A DNA stretch of 64,000 nucleotides from an uncultured Serinicoccus sp. (GCF_947487915.1 NZ_CANKYH010000002.1:310001-374000); one strand, 5' to 3'. Shown: positions 26,889 to 36,565, counted from the first letter of the stretch. The notes: a model not told the origin generated them from the sequence alone. A program made the numbers and translations.

Positions 26889-27883
26889 CAGTCGGCCGTC
26901 CTGTTCTGGCGGGGGTCGAAGGCATCGCGCAGACCGTCACCGAGGAAGTTCACCGACAGGGCGATCCCCAGGATCATGAGGCCTGGCCACCAGAAGAGCC
27001 ATGGTCGGGTGAGGAAGGCGTTCTGGTAAGTGGAGATGAGAAGTCCGAGCGAGGTGTCAGGGGGACGGACCCCGAAGTTGAGGAAGGACAGGGCAGACTC
27101 CAGCAGGATCGTCGTGGCGATGGTGAGGGTGGCGCTGACGATGATGGTGCCGATGGTGTTGGGCAGGATGTGCTTGAAGATGACCCGACCAGACCCGGTG
27201 CCGATGGCCTCGGCAGCGGTGACGAACTCGCGCTCACGCAACGAGAGCACCTCACCCCGCACGAGGCGGGCCAGGCCGGTCCAGGAGACCAGGCTCAGCA
27301 CGAGCGCGAGTGACCAGATCCCACCACCGGCCATCTTGCCGAGCACTGCGGCCAGCACCAGCAGCGGGATGATGATGAACAGGTCGGTGACCCGCATGAG
27401 GATGGCCTCGACCCAGCCGCGGTAGAAGCCGGCGGCCGCGCCGACGATGGTCCCGAGGACGGTGGACAGCAGCCCCACCGTGAAGGCCACGATGAGTGAG
27501 CGCTGGGTGCCGCGCATGGTGAGGGCGAAGTAGTCCTTGCCGATAGTGTCCTGGCCGAACGGGTGCTCCCCGATCTGGAAGGGCCACAGCTGCAGGGTGG
27601 GCCGCCCACCGTCGACGGTGGCGCCGGCGTCGTAGAAGGTCTTGTCCCACCACGAGGGGATGATGCCGTAGCCGATGGAGGTGAAGGCCATGCCCGTGAT
27701 GAAGACGAGCACGAAGAGGGACACCATGGCCCCCTTGTGCCGGAAGAAGCGGCGACGGACCAGCTGGCCCTGGGAGTAGGACTTCTGGCTCAGGTCGATC
27801 GGCTTCTCGACCGAGTAGGCCTCCTCGACCGGGCTCGCGACCGGGGTGGGGTCCGGCTCGTCCGGGCGGTGGTTGTCGGTCAT
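26888..27883 (-). CDS. Dipeptide/oligopeptide ABC permease (DppC/OppC type)
   Basis: 331 residues. A polar cytoplasmic N-terminus (about 50 residues) and one helix (about 52-72) precede a periplasmic loop naming the substrate-side domain (GEHPFGQDTIGKDYFALTMR). Five more helices follow, with the EAA loop ATPase contact seen in REREFVTAAEAIGTGSGRVIFKHILPN. The C-terminal SVNFLGDGLRDAFDPR is diagnostic for this family. It is inner-membrane, paired with the large DppB-type permease 64 bp upstream. Confidence 0.93.
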   Translation of the reverse strand: MTDNHRPDEPDPTPVASPVEEAYSVEKPIDLSQKSYSQGQLVRRRFFRHKGAMVSLFVLVFITGMAFTSIGYGIIPSWWDKTFYDAGATVDGGRPTLQLWPFQIGEHPFGQDTIGKDYFALTMRGTQRSLIVAFTVGLLSTVLGTIVGAAAGFYRGWVEAILMRVTDLFIIIPLLVLAAVLGKMAGGGIWSLALVLSLVSWTGLARLVRGEVLSLREREFVTAAEAIGTGSGRVIFKHILPNTIGTIIVSATLTIATTILLESALSFLNFGVRPPDTSLGLLISTYQNAFLTRPWLFWWPGLMILGIALSVNFLGDGLRDAFDPRQNRTAD

Positions 27884-27947
27884 CGAACGATCCTCAGGTC
27901 GGTGGGACGGGTCGGGAGGGCCGCGGCCGCAGGCCGCCTGACGCGGC

Positions 27948-29483
27948 TCACCGGCGGATCCGCGGGTCGAGGGAGGCGTAGGCGATGTCGGCGAGCATGT
28001 TCATGAGCACCGCGGCGCCACCGGCGACCAGGTAGTAGGCCATGACCGGGTTGGGGTCGACGAACTCCAGACCTTGACGGAACATCGCGCCGAGGCCGCG
28101 CCATCCGAAGATCGTCTCGGTGATGACCGCGCCGCCCAGCAGCGAGGCGAAGTCGAAGGCCACGATCGTCGTGATGGGGATGAGGGCGTTGCGCAGCGCG
28201 TGCTTGGTGAAGACGACCCGGTCCGACAGCCCCTTGGACCGCGCGGTGCGGATGTAGTCCTGGTTGATCGTCTCCAGCATCGAGCCACGGGTGTAGCGGC
28301 TGTAGGCCGCGATCGAGATGAGGGTCAGCACGATGGTGGGCAGCACGAGCTGGACCCCCCAGTTGAAGATGCCCTCCCAGAAGTCGCCGGTGAACCGCTC
28401 CGGGATGATGCGGTTCTCCCCGATCGTGCCGATGGGGCGCCCTCCCGGCGCCATATCCAGGAACCCGGCCCACCCGCGGAGCAGGCGGTCCATGAAGACG
28501 AGGAAGGCCATCCCGAGGGCGGTGCCCACGCTGACGACCATCGCGGTGCGTCGCTCGTAGCCACCCATGACCCACCCGACGGCCAGCCCCACCAGCACCG
28601 TGGCGCCGGCGAGCGCGAAGATGACCCACCAGTTGGCCGGGTCCTCGAGGAGCGGCCCGGTGACGAAGTAGGACACCAGGCCCAGGCCGATGGTGACGAG
28701 CCCGGCATACAGGATCCTGCGGTTGGCCAGGCCCACGGTCATCACCAGCATGAAGCCGAGCGCACCCAACGCGCCGATCAGGATGAGCGGGAGGCCGAGC
28801 GCGGGCTGCACCCACCAGGTCACCTGGTCGAAGGCGAAGACGACACCGAACACGACCGCGAACGTGACCAGCCCGGTCACCAGCTGTCGACGCAGGCTCC
28901 CCCCGAGGAGGGAGGCCACTGCCAGGGCGAACACCAGGGCCACCACGGCGGTCGCTGTGGTGGAGACAGCCGGGTCGGCCATCCAGTTGTTGAACCGGAT
29001 GGCCCCGAAGTCCTTGAGCAGCACGGCCGCCCAGAAGACCGGCAGGGAGAAGAAGAGGAAGGCGCCGAAGGTGATGGCGTAGTCGAAGCCGGAGTACTGC
29101 CGAATCGCGGAGAGGACGCCCAGCGTGACGCCGATGAAGATGGCGAGGAAGGTCGCGACGGTGACCAGGCGCAGGCTGGCCCCGGCCGAGGCCAGCAGGA
29201 GCGCGTTGACGCTGGCACCATCCCTGGTGGTGCCGAGGTCGCACTGCAGCACGAAGCACCGGCTGACTCCGGTCAGCCACCCGAGATAGCGTTGCCACCA
29301 CGGCTCGTCGAGGCCCATGTTGTCGATGCGGGCCTGCATGAGCTGCTCGCGGTTCTCGGCCCGGGACTCACGCAGGTCGGCGAGCGGGTCGCCGGAGTTG
29401 ATCATCAAGACGTACAACAATATGGAGCCCAGGAACATGATCAGCGCGGAGATCGCGATCCTGCGGAGGATGAATTGGAGCAC
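27948..29483 (-). CDS. Dipeptide/oligopeptide ABC permease (DppB/OppB type) with a large membrane insertion
   Basis: 511 residues from a GTG at 29483, (V)LQFILRRIAISALIMFLGS; DppB proteins are usually about 310-340. The N-terminal signature (YVLMINSGDPLADLR, QRYLGWLTGV) and the C-terminal core with the EAA loop (YIRTARSKGLSDRVVFTKHALRN) and LGGAVITETIFGWRG are normal. Between them, about residues 215-370, lie roughly 150 extra residues with several additional hydrophobic helices and a loop EDPANWW. The reading frame is open, so this is an expansion rather than a frameshift. A hairpin at 29647-29677 separates it from the binding-protein gene. Confidence 0.88.
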   Translation of the reverse strand: MLQFILRRIAISALIMFLGSILLYVLMINSGDPLADLRESRAENREQLMQARIDNMGLDEPWWQRYLGWLTGVSRCFVLQCDLGTTRDGASVNALLLASAGASLRLVTVATFLAIFIGVTLGVLSAIRQYSGFDYAITFGAFLFFSLPVFWAAVLLKDFGAIRFNNWMADPAVSTTATAVVALVFALAVASLLGGSLRRQLVTGLVTFAVVFGVVFAFDQVTWWVQPALGLPLILIGALGALGFMLVMTVGLANRRILYAGLVTIGLGLVSYFVTGPLLEDPANWWVIFALAGATVLVGLAVGWVMGGYERRTAMVVSVGTALGMAFLVFMDRLLRGWAGFLDMAPGGRPIGTIGENRIIPERFTGDFWEGIFNWGVQLVLPTIVLTLISIAAYSRYTRGSMLETINQDYIRTARSKGLSDRVVFTKHALRNALIPITTIVAFDFASLLGGAVITETIFGWRGLGAMFRQGLEFVDPNPVMAYYLVAGGAAVLMNMLADIAYASLDPRIRR

Positions 29484-29646
29484 GGGTTCGAACCTTTGCG
29501 GTGAGGGTCCACGGCGGTGTGACTGACTGCCCGCAGACTCTAACCCCTGACGCTGATCGGGGGCTACGGCAACCCGTGGGGCGTGTCGGGCGTGGTCTGT
29601 CGGGCCCGCGCGCCGGGCGGGTGGGGAGCAGGGCGGGGACATGACA

Positions 29647-29677
29647 GGGGCGGGAGGGCACGAAACCCTCCCGCCCC
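29647..29677 (-). terminator. Strong intercistronic hairpin after the binding-protein gene
   Basis: A perfect 12-bp GC stem (GGGGCGGGAGGG with its complement) and a 7-nt loop about 55 nt past the lipoprotein stop and 164 nt before dppB. It lacks a T-run, so it may act as a partial terminator or RNA-stability element that keeps binding protein in excess over permease. The remainder of 29484-29730 holds no gene. Confidence 0.55.
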
Positions 29678-29730
29678 GTCAACGTGGCGGTCGCCGGTGC
29701 GCTGGGATGCTCACCGTGACCTCAGACGCG

Positions 29731-31593
29731 TCAGCTGGCGCGGACCCACTGGTCGGCGTTCCAGGAGACACCGGTCTGGACCGAGGTCGGCCGGACGTTC
29801 TCCAGCGTGCTGTCGTAGCCGACGATCCCCGGGTGGGTGAACAGCGGGATGCCGTACAGGTTGTCCCACAGGGCCTTCTCGATGACCTTCAGCTGCTCCA
29901 TGTGGACCTCGGGGTCGACCGAGCTGGCCAGGGTGTCCCAGGCGGCGTCGACCTCCTCGTTGGAGAAGCCGCCGAAGTTCTGCGACCCGCCGGTGGAGTA
30001 GATCGGCTCGCCCGAGGCGATCTGGCCCGAGCCGGCCCAGGCGAACAGCGCGACCTCCCAGTCACCCGACTCCAGCGTGCCGCCGGCCTCGAAGAAGTCC
30101 GGGTTGCCGGCGTCGACGATGTTGAAGCCGGCCTCGTCGCAGGAGGACTTGATCTGGGCGACCTGCTCGGTGCGGCGCTGGTTGGGCGCCGAGTAACCGA
30201 TGCGGATCTCCGGGTTGTCCAGGCCGGCCTCCTCGAGCTTGGCCGACGCACCCTCGATGTCGACCTCGTCGTAGCGGCCGTCGTAGGCCGCGTCCACGAG
30301 CTCCTGGTAGTCCTCCATGAACGGGAAGCGCTCACGGGCGTTGAGCACCTGGGCGTCCTCGGCGATCGGGGCGATGAGGTTGTCGATGATGTTCTGCCGC
30401 GGGACGCACATGGCGAACGCCTCACGGGCCGCCAGGCCACCGTTCTCGTCGCTGAAGGCCGAGCTCTCGGCGAAGTTGAAGTCCAGGTGCTCCCAGGTCA
30501 TCTGCTGGTTGTCCTCGACCGCGACCATGTCGCCCATGCCCTCGAGCTGCTGGCGGGTGTCGACCGTGGCCTGCGGCTCGATGACGTTGATGTCACCGTT
30601 CTGCAGGGCCTGGACGTGGGTCTCCGGGGCGGCGAACTTGAAGACCAGGTTGCCGGTCGCCGGCGCCGGGCCGAAGAAGTTCTCGTTGGGGACCAGCGCG
30701 AGCTGGTTGCCGCTCTCCCAGGCCGCACCCTCGAGGGTGTAGGGGCCCGAGGAGGGCACCAGCGCCTCGTCCTCGACCTGGTAGTTCGGGAACAGCCAGC
30801 CGGTGTTCCAGAACTCGGACACCTGGGACACGGTCTCGGCGTCACCGTCGAGGATGGCCTGCGCGAGCTCGTCCGGCTCCAGACCGCCCTGCTCCGCCGC
30901 GACGTGTGCCGGCAGCGCCGCGGACACGGCGATCTCCCAGTCCGGGTAGGGCTCGGGGTAGACGACCGTGAACTCCTTGGAGCCGACCTCGGTCTCCAGG
31001 CCCTCGGTGGCGTAGGTCGACCAGGTCGAGACCGGGTCGAAGCCGAGCTCCTCCGCGCCACCCATGGACTCGGGGTTCGTCGACGCCCAGGAGAGCAGGA
31101 AGTCGTTGGAGGTGATCGGCGTGCCGTCGGACCACACCGCGTCGTCGGAGATGGTGTACTCGACGGTCAGCGGGTCGTCCGAGGTCTGCTCGTAGGAGCC
31201 GAACCACTCGTTGGGGTAGATCGTGCCGTCGGTGCCCCAGTACCAGAAGCCGGACTGCAGCTGGTTGTTGACGACCGCGTTGTAGGTGGAGTTCGTCGCC
31301 GCGGTGTCGCCGTTGTAGGCGTTGTACTCCTCAGCACCGCTGGAGAAGGACACCGAGTCGTCGTTGGGGGTGACGTCACCCAGGTCGGCGCGGGCGGTGT
31401 CGCCCTCCTCGCCGCCCATGTCCTCGGAGTCCTCGGAACCCTCTTCGGAGTCACCGCTCTCCTCGGACATGTCCTCCGAGCCGCCGCCCTCGGCCGCGGT
31501 GTCGTTGTCGTCCGACCCGGAGTCGGACGTGCAGCCGGCCAGCGCCAGGGCACCGGCGGCCACGACGGCCATGGTCGCGCGCCTGATCTTCAA
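29731..31593 (-). CDS. Peptide-type ABC substrate-binding lipoprotein
   Basis: 620 residues from the TTG at 31593, which has AGGAGG four bases ahead; the ATG at residue 8 is the alternative. The signal peptide MKIRRATMAVVAAGALALAGC carries the lipobox LAGC (Cys21 lipidated). A highly acidic, Ser/Glu/Asp-rich linker of about 45 residues follows, then a family 5 solute-binding domain (for example VEYTISDDAVWSDGTPITSN). It captures peptides or related ligands for the permease/ATPase genes downstream. It heads the importer operon, with palindromic sequences upstream (31671-31744). Confidence 0.9.
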   Translation of the reverse strand: MKIRRATMAVVAAGALALAGCTSDSGSDDNDTAAEGGGSEDMSEESGDSEEGSEDSEDMGGEEGDTARADLGDVTPNDDSVSFSSGAEEYNAYNGDTAATNSTYNAVVNNQLQSGFWYWGTDGTIYPNEWFGSYEQTSDDPLTVEYTISDDAVWSDGTPITSNDFLLSWASTNPESMGGAEELGFDPVSTWSTYATEGLETEVGSKEFTVVYPEPYPDWEIAVSAALPAHVAAEQGGLEPDELAQAILDGDAETVSQVSEFWNTGWLFPNYQVEDEALVPSSGPYTLEGAAWESGNQLALVPNENFFGPAPATGNLVFKFAAPETHVQALQNGDINVIEPQATVDTRQQLEGMGDMVAVEDNQQMTWEHLDFNFAESSAFSDENGGLAAREAFAMCVPRQNIIDNLIAPIAEDAQVLNARERFPFMEDYQELVDAAYDGRYDEVDIEGASAKLEEAGLDNPEIRIGYSAPNQRRTEQVAQIKSSCDEAGFNIVDAGNPDFFEAGGTLESGDWEVALFAWAGSGQIASGEPIYSTGGSQNFGGFSNEEVDAAWDTLASSVDPEVHMEQLKVIEKALWDNLYGIPLFTHPGIVGYDSTLENVRPTSVQTGVSWNADQWVRAS

Positions 31594-31670
31594 TGTTCCT
31601 CCTAGTGAATGGGCGTCTCGCGGAAGCGGACCGTGGTGGTCCACCGCATGCTCTGATGACGCACCGGGGG

Positions 31671-31684
31671 GTTGCAGATGCAAC
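31671..31684. promoter_or_regulatory. Palindrome upstream of the importer operon
   Basis: GTTGCAGATGCAAC, 6-bp perfect arms with a 2-bp centre, about 80 bp before the lipoprotein start. Possible operator; no matching regulator is in the window. The surrounding gap 31594-31839 holds no gene. Confidence 0.35.
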
Positions 31685-31713
31685 TTAGGCACGCGTCCAC
31701 GCCCGACGCCACT

Positions 31714-31744
31714 ACCGTGCCCACACGGTGACGCGATCGTTACC
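31714..31744. promoter_or_regulatory. Hairpin plus near-palindrome upstream of the importer operon
   Basis: ACCGTG/CACGGT (31714-31719 and 31724-31729) can form a 6-bp stem, and it overlaps GGTGACGCGATCGTTACC (31727-31744), an 18-bp palindrome with one mismatched pair. Their position in the only upstream gap of the operon suggests regulation, but a -10/-35 pair could not be assigned. Confidence 0.3.
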
Positions 31745-31839
31745 CTTTTGAGACTTCCGTAGGAATGACGCGACGTCAAGCGGGCGAGCCCGTTCCGGGT
31801 GGTCACGCGGCTGCCTGGAGAGGCCGTGCCGCACCGGGA

Positions 31840-33939
31840 TCAGGCCCCGGAGTCCGCGTCGATCCGGATGCGGACGACGTCCTGCGTCTTGCGGGCGCTG
31901 CGGTCGGCCCGCACCGCCCGCACGGCCTCGGGCGCCTGCCCCTCACCCTGGCTGAGCGTGGCCCTGACCTGCGGGTCCGGGCCTGCACCCGGACCCGCGG
32001 GCGCGGTGTCGGCCGTGGGCAGGGTCCCGAGCAGGTGCATCCCGGCCGCAACGAGCGCCCGGCCCGCCTGGTCGACGGCGCCGGCCGGTCCGGTGACCTC
32101 CACGTGCCGCACGAGCGGGGGGAGCCCCAGCTCGGCACGGTCGGAGAGCTCCCGGGCCGCCAGCCAGGCCGGGTCCCAGCGCACCAGCGCCTCGACGGCC
32201 GGGACCGAGCCGTGCGGTGGCACGCCGCACAGGACGACACCGACCTCCCGGCGCCGGCCCGGCGAGCCGCCCACCGGCCGGGCCAGGGCCGCCGCACCGC
32301 ACCAGCGGCGCAAGGCCTCCTGGGCGGCGTCGAGGGAGGCGCGCTCCAGCAGCCGCCACCCGTCCAGGAGCACCACGGCGGCGTAGCCACCGGCGCACCA
32401 CGGCTCGGCCCCGGGGGTGGCCACGACCAGGGCCGGGGCGTCGCCGACCTCGTCCACGACGTGGTCCCCTCCCGAGGACACCACGCGGGTGCCCGGGAAG
32501 GCGCGCCCCAGCTCCTCGGCCGTGCGCCGGTCCCCCACCCCGGTGGTCCGCCGGCGCAGCGAACCGCACTCCTCGCACGGGTGCTCCGGGGCCAGCTCGC
32601 TCCCGCACCACCGGCAGGACGCGGCCGCGCGTCGGTCCCCGGCCCCCACCGGACCGTGGCAGACCCCGCAGCGCAGCCTCGTCCGGCAGTCCTGGCAGGC
32701 CAGCCCGAGGACATACCCCTGCCGGGGCACCTGCACGAGGACCGGGCCGTGCTCGAGCCCGGTGCGCAGCGCGCGCACCGCCACACCGGGCAGCCGTGCC
32801 GTGCGAGCGGCGGCGTCCCGCTCCTCCTGATGCCCCTCACCGGCCACCACCACCCGCGGTGCCCGCTCCCGCAGCGCGGCGTGTCCGCCGCTCACCGGGG
32901 CGAGCACCTCCTCCTGGACCCACCGTTGCACGGCGACGCTGCGGGTGAACCCACCCAGCAGGAGACCTGCCCCCTCGGAACGGGCCCGCAGCCGCAGGAC
33001 CTCGCGGGTGTGCGGGTAGGGCGCACGGGGCTCCTGGTGCAGGTCGTCGGCCTCGTCCCAGCACACGACCAGCCCCAGCCGGCGCACCGGGGCGAAGGCG
33101 CTGGCGCGGGTCCCGACGACCACGCTCGCGTGCCCGCGCAGCACCCGGAGGAAGGCGGCGTACCTCGCCTCCGGGCCGAGGTCCGCCGTGAGCCGCACGA
33201 CCTCGTCCTCGCCCACGGCCTTCCCGACCGTCCCCAGCACGCGGTCGACGTCGCGCCGGTCCGGGACGACGACGAGGGCCCCCCGGCCGCCCAGGACGGT
33301 CTCGCGCAGGGCGGACGCGACCGCCTGGGGCCAGTCGTGTCCGGGCGGCTCCCCCGGCAGCGCCAGCCAGGACGCCGCGGGCGCCTCCCCCGCGCGCAGG
33401 CGGCGCAGCAGCGCCGGGCCGGCGGGGTAGGCCGCCCACACCTGCTCCGGCGACGGGTCCGCCGGGGCGGGGTCGAGGGGGCGCCCGCCGGGCTCCGCCT
33501 CGGCGGGGACGGACCGCTCGGCCCGCGCGTGCCGAGGCGGGACCGCGAGGCGCACGGTGTCCGCCAGGGTGCCGCCGTAGTGATCGGCCACCGCGCGGGC
33601 CGCGGCGAGCACCTCAGGGGTGAGGACCGGCTCGGGGCTGACGACCGTCCGGAGCGGGGCGAGGCGGCCGGAGTGCTCGGCCGTGGAGGTCCGCGCGAGG
33701 AGGTAGCCGTCGTGGTCCCGCCCGGCGAAGCGCACCCGCACCCGGACCCCCGGGCGCGCGCTCTGCGCCAGGTCGGCGGGGACGGCATACTCGAACGGCC
33801 GGTCGAGGTGGGCCAGCGGGGTGTCGACGAGCACGGTGGCCACCGGCTCGTCCGCCGCCAGCGGCACGTCGGACGCCGGCGTGCGCGCCCGGCGGCGTGG
33901 GGCGGCCGGCGCGGGGACCAGCTCGAGCTGCTCGCTCAT
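31840..33939 (-). CDS. priA: Primosomal protein N' (PriA), helicase motifs degenerate
   Basis: 699 residues from the ATG at 33939 (MSEQLELVPAP). The N-terminal DNA-binding domain (VDTPLAHLDRPFEYAVP) is typical. In the helicase part the Walker A position reads LPGEPPGHDW instead of TGSGKT, and the DEAH box reads CWDEADDLH, so ATP-driven unwinding is unlikely. The zinc-binding insert is intact with CQDC, CGVC, CRWC and CEEC pairs. Actinobacterial PriA proteins are known to lack helicase residues while presumably still recognising stalled forks. It follows metK by 16 bp. Confidence 0.9.
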   Translation of the reverse strand: MSEQLELVPAPAAPRRRARTPASDVPLAADEPVATVLVDTPLAHLDRPFEYAVPADLAQSARPGVRVRVRFAGRDHDGYLLARTSTAEHSGRLAPLRTVVSPEPVLTPEVLAAARAVADHYGGTLADTVRLAVPPRHARAERSVPAEAEPGGRPLDPAPADPSPEQVWAAYPAGPALLRRLRAGEAPAASWLALPGEPPGHDWPQAVASALRETVLGGRGALVVVPDRRDVDRVLGTVGKAVGEDEVVRLTADLGPEARYAAFLRVLRGHASVVVGTRASAFAPVRRLGLVVCWDEADDLHQEPRAPYPHTREVLRLRARSEGAGLLLGGFTRSVAVQRWVQEEVLAPVSGGHAALRERAPRVVVAGEGHQEERDAAARTARLPGVAVRALRTGLEHGPVLVQVPRQGYVLGLACQDCRTRLRCGVCHGPVGAGDRRAAASCRWCGSELAPEHPCEECGSLRRRTTGVGDRRTAEELGRAFPGTRVVSSGGDHVVDEVGDAPALVVATPGAEPWCAGGYAAVVLLDGWRLLERASLDAAQEALRRWCGAAALARPVGGSPGRRREVGVVLCGVPPHGSVPAVEALVRWDPAWLAARELSDRAELGLPPLVRHVEVTGPAGAVDQAGRALVAAGMHLLGTLPTADTAPAGPGAGPDPQVRATLSQGEGQAPEAVRAVRADRSARKTQDVVRIRIDADSGA

Positions 33940-33955
33940 CGCCCCCTCCCGTGGC

Positions 33956-35170
33956 TCAGACCGCGGAGCGCAGCGCGTCCACCCGGTCCAGTCGCTCCCA
34001 GGTGAAGCCGTCGGTGAGCCCTGGCGCCTGCGTCCGGCCGAAGTGGCCGTAGGCCGCGGTGGGACGGTAGATGGGGCGCAGCAGGTCGAGCTGGTCGACC
34101 AGCGCCGCGGGACGCAGGTCGAAGACCTGCGTGACCGCCTGCTGGATCGACTCCACGGGGACGGTCTCCGTGCCGAAGGTCTCGACGTAGAGGCCGACCG
34201 GGTGGGGGTAGCCGATGGCATAGGCCACCTGGATCTCGCACCGCCGGGCCAGGCCGGCGGCCACGACGTTCTTGGCCACCCAGCGCATCGCGTAGGCGGC
34301 GCTGCGGTCGACCTTGGACGGGTCCTTGCCGGAGAAGGCCCCACCCCCGTGCCGGGCCATCCCGCCGTAGGTGTCGACGATCACCTTGCGCCCCGTCAGC
34401 CCGGCGTCGCCCATGGGGCCACCGATGGTGAAGACGCCGGTGGGGTTGACGAGCATGCGGTAGCCGTCGGTCTTGAGCTCCACCCCCGCCTCGTGAGCCT
34501 GCTCCAGCACCGGGGTGATGACGCGCTCGCGGATGTCCGGGGTGAGCTGGTCGGCGAGGTCGATCCCCGCGGCGTGCTGGGTGGAGAGCACCACGGTGTC
34601 CAGACGCAGGGCGGTGTCACCGTCGTAGGCGATGGTGACCTGGGTCTTGCCGTCCGGCCGCAGGTAGTCCAGCTCGCCGTTCTTGCGGACGGCGGCGAGC
34701 TGCTCGGCCAGCCGGTGGGCGAGGAAGGCCGGGAGTGGCATCAGCTCGGGGGTGTCGTCGCAGGCGTAGCCGAACATCAGGCCCTGGTCCCCCGCACCCT
34801 GCTGGTCGTAGGGGTCGGCGTCGGCCGACCCGCGGCTGAGCACCGCGTCGTCGACCCCGGTGGCGATGTCGATGGACTGGTCCCCGATGGAGATCTCCAC
34901 CCCGCAGGTCCGGCCGTCGAAGCCCTTGTGGGAGTTGTCGTAGCCGATGTCCAGGATGGTCTGCCGCACGAGCTGGGCGATGTTGGCGTAACCCTGGGTC
35001 CGTACCTCCCCCGCCACGTGCACCAGCCCCGTCGTCACCATGGTCTCCACCGCCACCCGCGACTGCGGGTCCTGGCCCAGCAGGTCGTCGAGGATCGCGT
35101 CGCTGATCTGGTCGCAGATCTTGTCGGGGTGGCCCTCGGTGACGGACTCCGAGGTGAACAGGCGGATCAT
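33956..35170 (-). CDS. metK: S-adenosylmethionine synthetase
   Basis: 404 residues from the ATG at 35170 ([20 protein letters not shown]). Landmarks: GHPDK (metal and triphosphate binding), [12 protein letters not shown] (the ATP loop), [21 protein letters not shown] and [19 protein letters not shown]. It makes S-adenosylmethionine from methionine and ATP. It lies between ctaG and priA; the 44-bp gap upstream is too short for a SAM riboswitch. Confidence 0.97.
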   Translation of the reverse strand: MIRLFTSESVTEGHPDKICDQISDAILDDLLGQDPQSRVAVETMVTTGLVHVAGEVRTQGYANIAQLVRQTILDIGYDNSHKGFDGRTCGVEISIGDQSIDIATGVDDAVLSRGSADADPYDQQGAGDQGLMFGYACDDTPELMPLPAFLAHRLAEQLAAVRKNGELDYLRPDGKTQVTIAYDGDTALRLDTVVLSTQHAAGIDLADQLTPDIRERVITPVLEQAHEAGVELKTDGYRMLVNPTGVFTIGGPMGDAGLTGRKVIVDTYGGMARHGGGAFSGKDPSKVDRSAAYAMRWVAKNVVAAGLARRCEIQVAYAIGYPHPVGLYVETFGTETVPVESIQQAVTQVFDLRPAALVDQLDLLRPIYRPTAAYGHFGRTQAPGLTDGFTWERLDRVDALRSAV

Positions 35171-35214
35171 GCACGGCTCCTTGGGGCAGCGGCTGCTGAC
35201 TGACGCCGGTGAGT

Positions 35215-35904
35215 CTACGGGTCGCCTCGGACAGTCCCGGGACGGTGCGGCGCGGCAGGGGCGGGGAGGGGCCGGGGCGTGGTGCGCTGCCGACCGGAGG
35301 TGTACCAGCCGTGGAGGAGGCGCACCATGAGGACGACGTCCACCACGTCCCCGCCGTAGTACATCAGCTGGGCGCCCGACCGGCCGTCGGCGGTGCTGAC
35401 CCCGGTCGGCGGGTGGGCGTAGAGCCACCTGGACAGGATCGAGTGCGCCGCGACGACGACGACCAGCACGCCCGAGCGGATGAGGACCGGGGACCGGTGC
35501 GGGTCCGGGTCCACCCCGACGAGGGACGCGGTGAGGACGTAGCCCCACACCAGGACGTGGGCGTGCACCAACGCGTGCACCAGGACGGAGCTGTGCATGA
35601 GCGGGTACACGCTGGTGGTGTAGAGCACCCACAGGCCTCCCGCGTTCATCAGGCCGGCCACCACGGGGTGCGTGGCGGCGCGCACGGGCGCGGTGCGCAG
35701 CAGGCGCGTCAGGCGCTTCCCCCAGGTGACCGGGAGGGCGCGCAGCGCCAGGGTCACCGGTGCACCGAGCACGAGCAGCAGCGGCGCGAGCATCCCGAGC
35801 AGCAGGTGTGCCGTCATGTGCGCGGTGAAGCTGGTGTGGGCAGCCGTGGCGACCGGGCCGACGAGTCCGGCACCGGCACAGACGACCCCGGCGGACCAGC
35901 ACAC
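35215..35904 (-). CDS. CtaG-type cytochrome c oxidase assembly membrane protein
   Basis: 229 residues in this reading, starting at a GTG at 35904; the frame is open further upstream without a clear start, so the N-terminus is uncertain. At least six helices are visible. The landmarks [48 protein letters not shown] and [15 protein letters not shown] carry the conserved histidines of the caa3_CtaG family, which help assemble copper-containing oxidases. It is followed by metK and preceded by a DUF2243 gene, a common partner of ctaG in actinobacteria. Confidence 0.82.
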   Translation of the reverse strand: MCWSAGVVCAGAGLVGPVATAAHTSFTAHMTAHLLLGMLAPLLLVLGAPVTLALRALPVTWGKRLTRLLRTAPVRAATHPVVAGLMNAGGLWVLYTTSVYPLMHSSVLVHALVHAHVLVWGYVLTASLVGVDPDPHRSPVLIRSGVLVVVVAAHSILSRWLYAHPPTGVSTADGRSGAQLMYYGGDVVDVVLMVRLLHGWYTSGRQRTTPRPLPAPAAPHRPGTVRGDP

Positions 35905-35986
35905 GGTCCGCCCAGCTGTCGACCGGGACCTGGGACGCCGGACCGTGGCCGTCGCCGTGGTCGTGGCCGCGGTGCACCACGGATCC

Positions 35987-36457
35987 TCAGGAGGAGGCGC
36001 GCGCGGGTGCGGCCCGGCGACGGACCAGCAGGCCCACGACCAGGAGCAGCACCGCGGACCCGATCCACGTCATGTCGTAGGGCAGGAGGTCCACGCCGTA
36101 CCGGATCTGGTGGATGCCCAGCAGCTTGTGGCTGACCACCCCGTCGACGAGCTGGAAGAAGCCCACCCCGGTCACCACCGCCCCCGCCCACCGGGTCCAC
36201 ACCACCTGCGTGCGTCGGCGCACGTCGGCGAGCAGGAACAGGCCCCAGACGGTGATGAACCACCCGAAGGCGTGGAAGAACCCGTCGGCGGTCAGTGCCA
36301 CCCGCGTGGTCGACAGGTCGTAGAAGTGGTGCCACTGCAGCGCCAGGTGGAAGACGAACAGGTCGATCACCGATGCTGCGACCCCGCAGCCGAAGAGGAA
36401 GCCGGACAGGTCGGTGCGACGCCCGAGGGGCGGTCCGGTGTCCTCGACGTCGCTCAT
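35987..36457 (-). CDS. DUF2243 family membrane protein
   Basis: About 156 residues from the ATG at 36457 (a GTG eight codons earlier is possible). Four helices are present. Family motifs are SGFLFGCGVAASVIDLFVFH, QWHHFYDL, ADGFFHAFGWFITVWGLF and VVSHKLLGIHQIRYG, whose histidines could bind metal or haem. It commonly neighbours ctaG, so a role in oxidase assembly or a redox membrane complex is inferred; nothing is proven. Confidence 0.8.
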   Translation of the reverse strand: MSDVEDTGPPLGRRTDLSGFLFGCGVAASVIDLFVFHLALQWHHFYDLSTTRVALTADGFFHAFGWFITVWGLFLLADVRRRTQVVWTRWAGAVVTGVGFFQLVDGVVSHKLLGIHQIRYGVDLLPYDMTWIGSAVLLLVVGLLVRRRAAPARASS

Positions 36458-36565
36458 GTCCCTATCGTCGCCCGGCACCACGGTGACGGCGCGTTCGACG
36501 GCCAGGGGCCCGGGCCTCCCGCGTGCGGCGGGTCCGCGAGGGTGCTCGGCCCGGCGGGGCCCCGC

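Noticed and set aside
35171..35214. SAM riboswitch before metK
   Set aside because: Only 44 bp separate metK from the preceding gene, too short for any known SAM riboswitch, and no conserved stems are seen.
36482..36565. Possible small gene between coaBC and the DUF2243 gene
   Set aside because: No start with a ribosome-binding site or plausible protein was found in the 84 bp.
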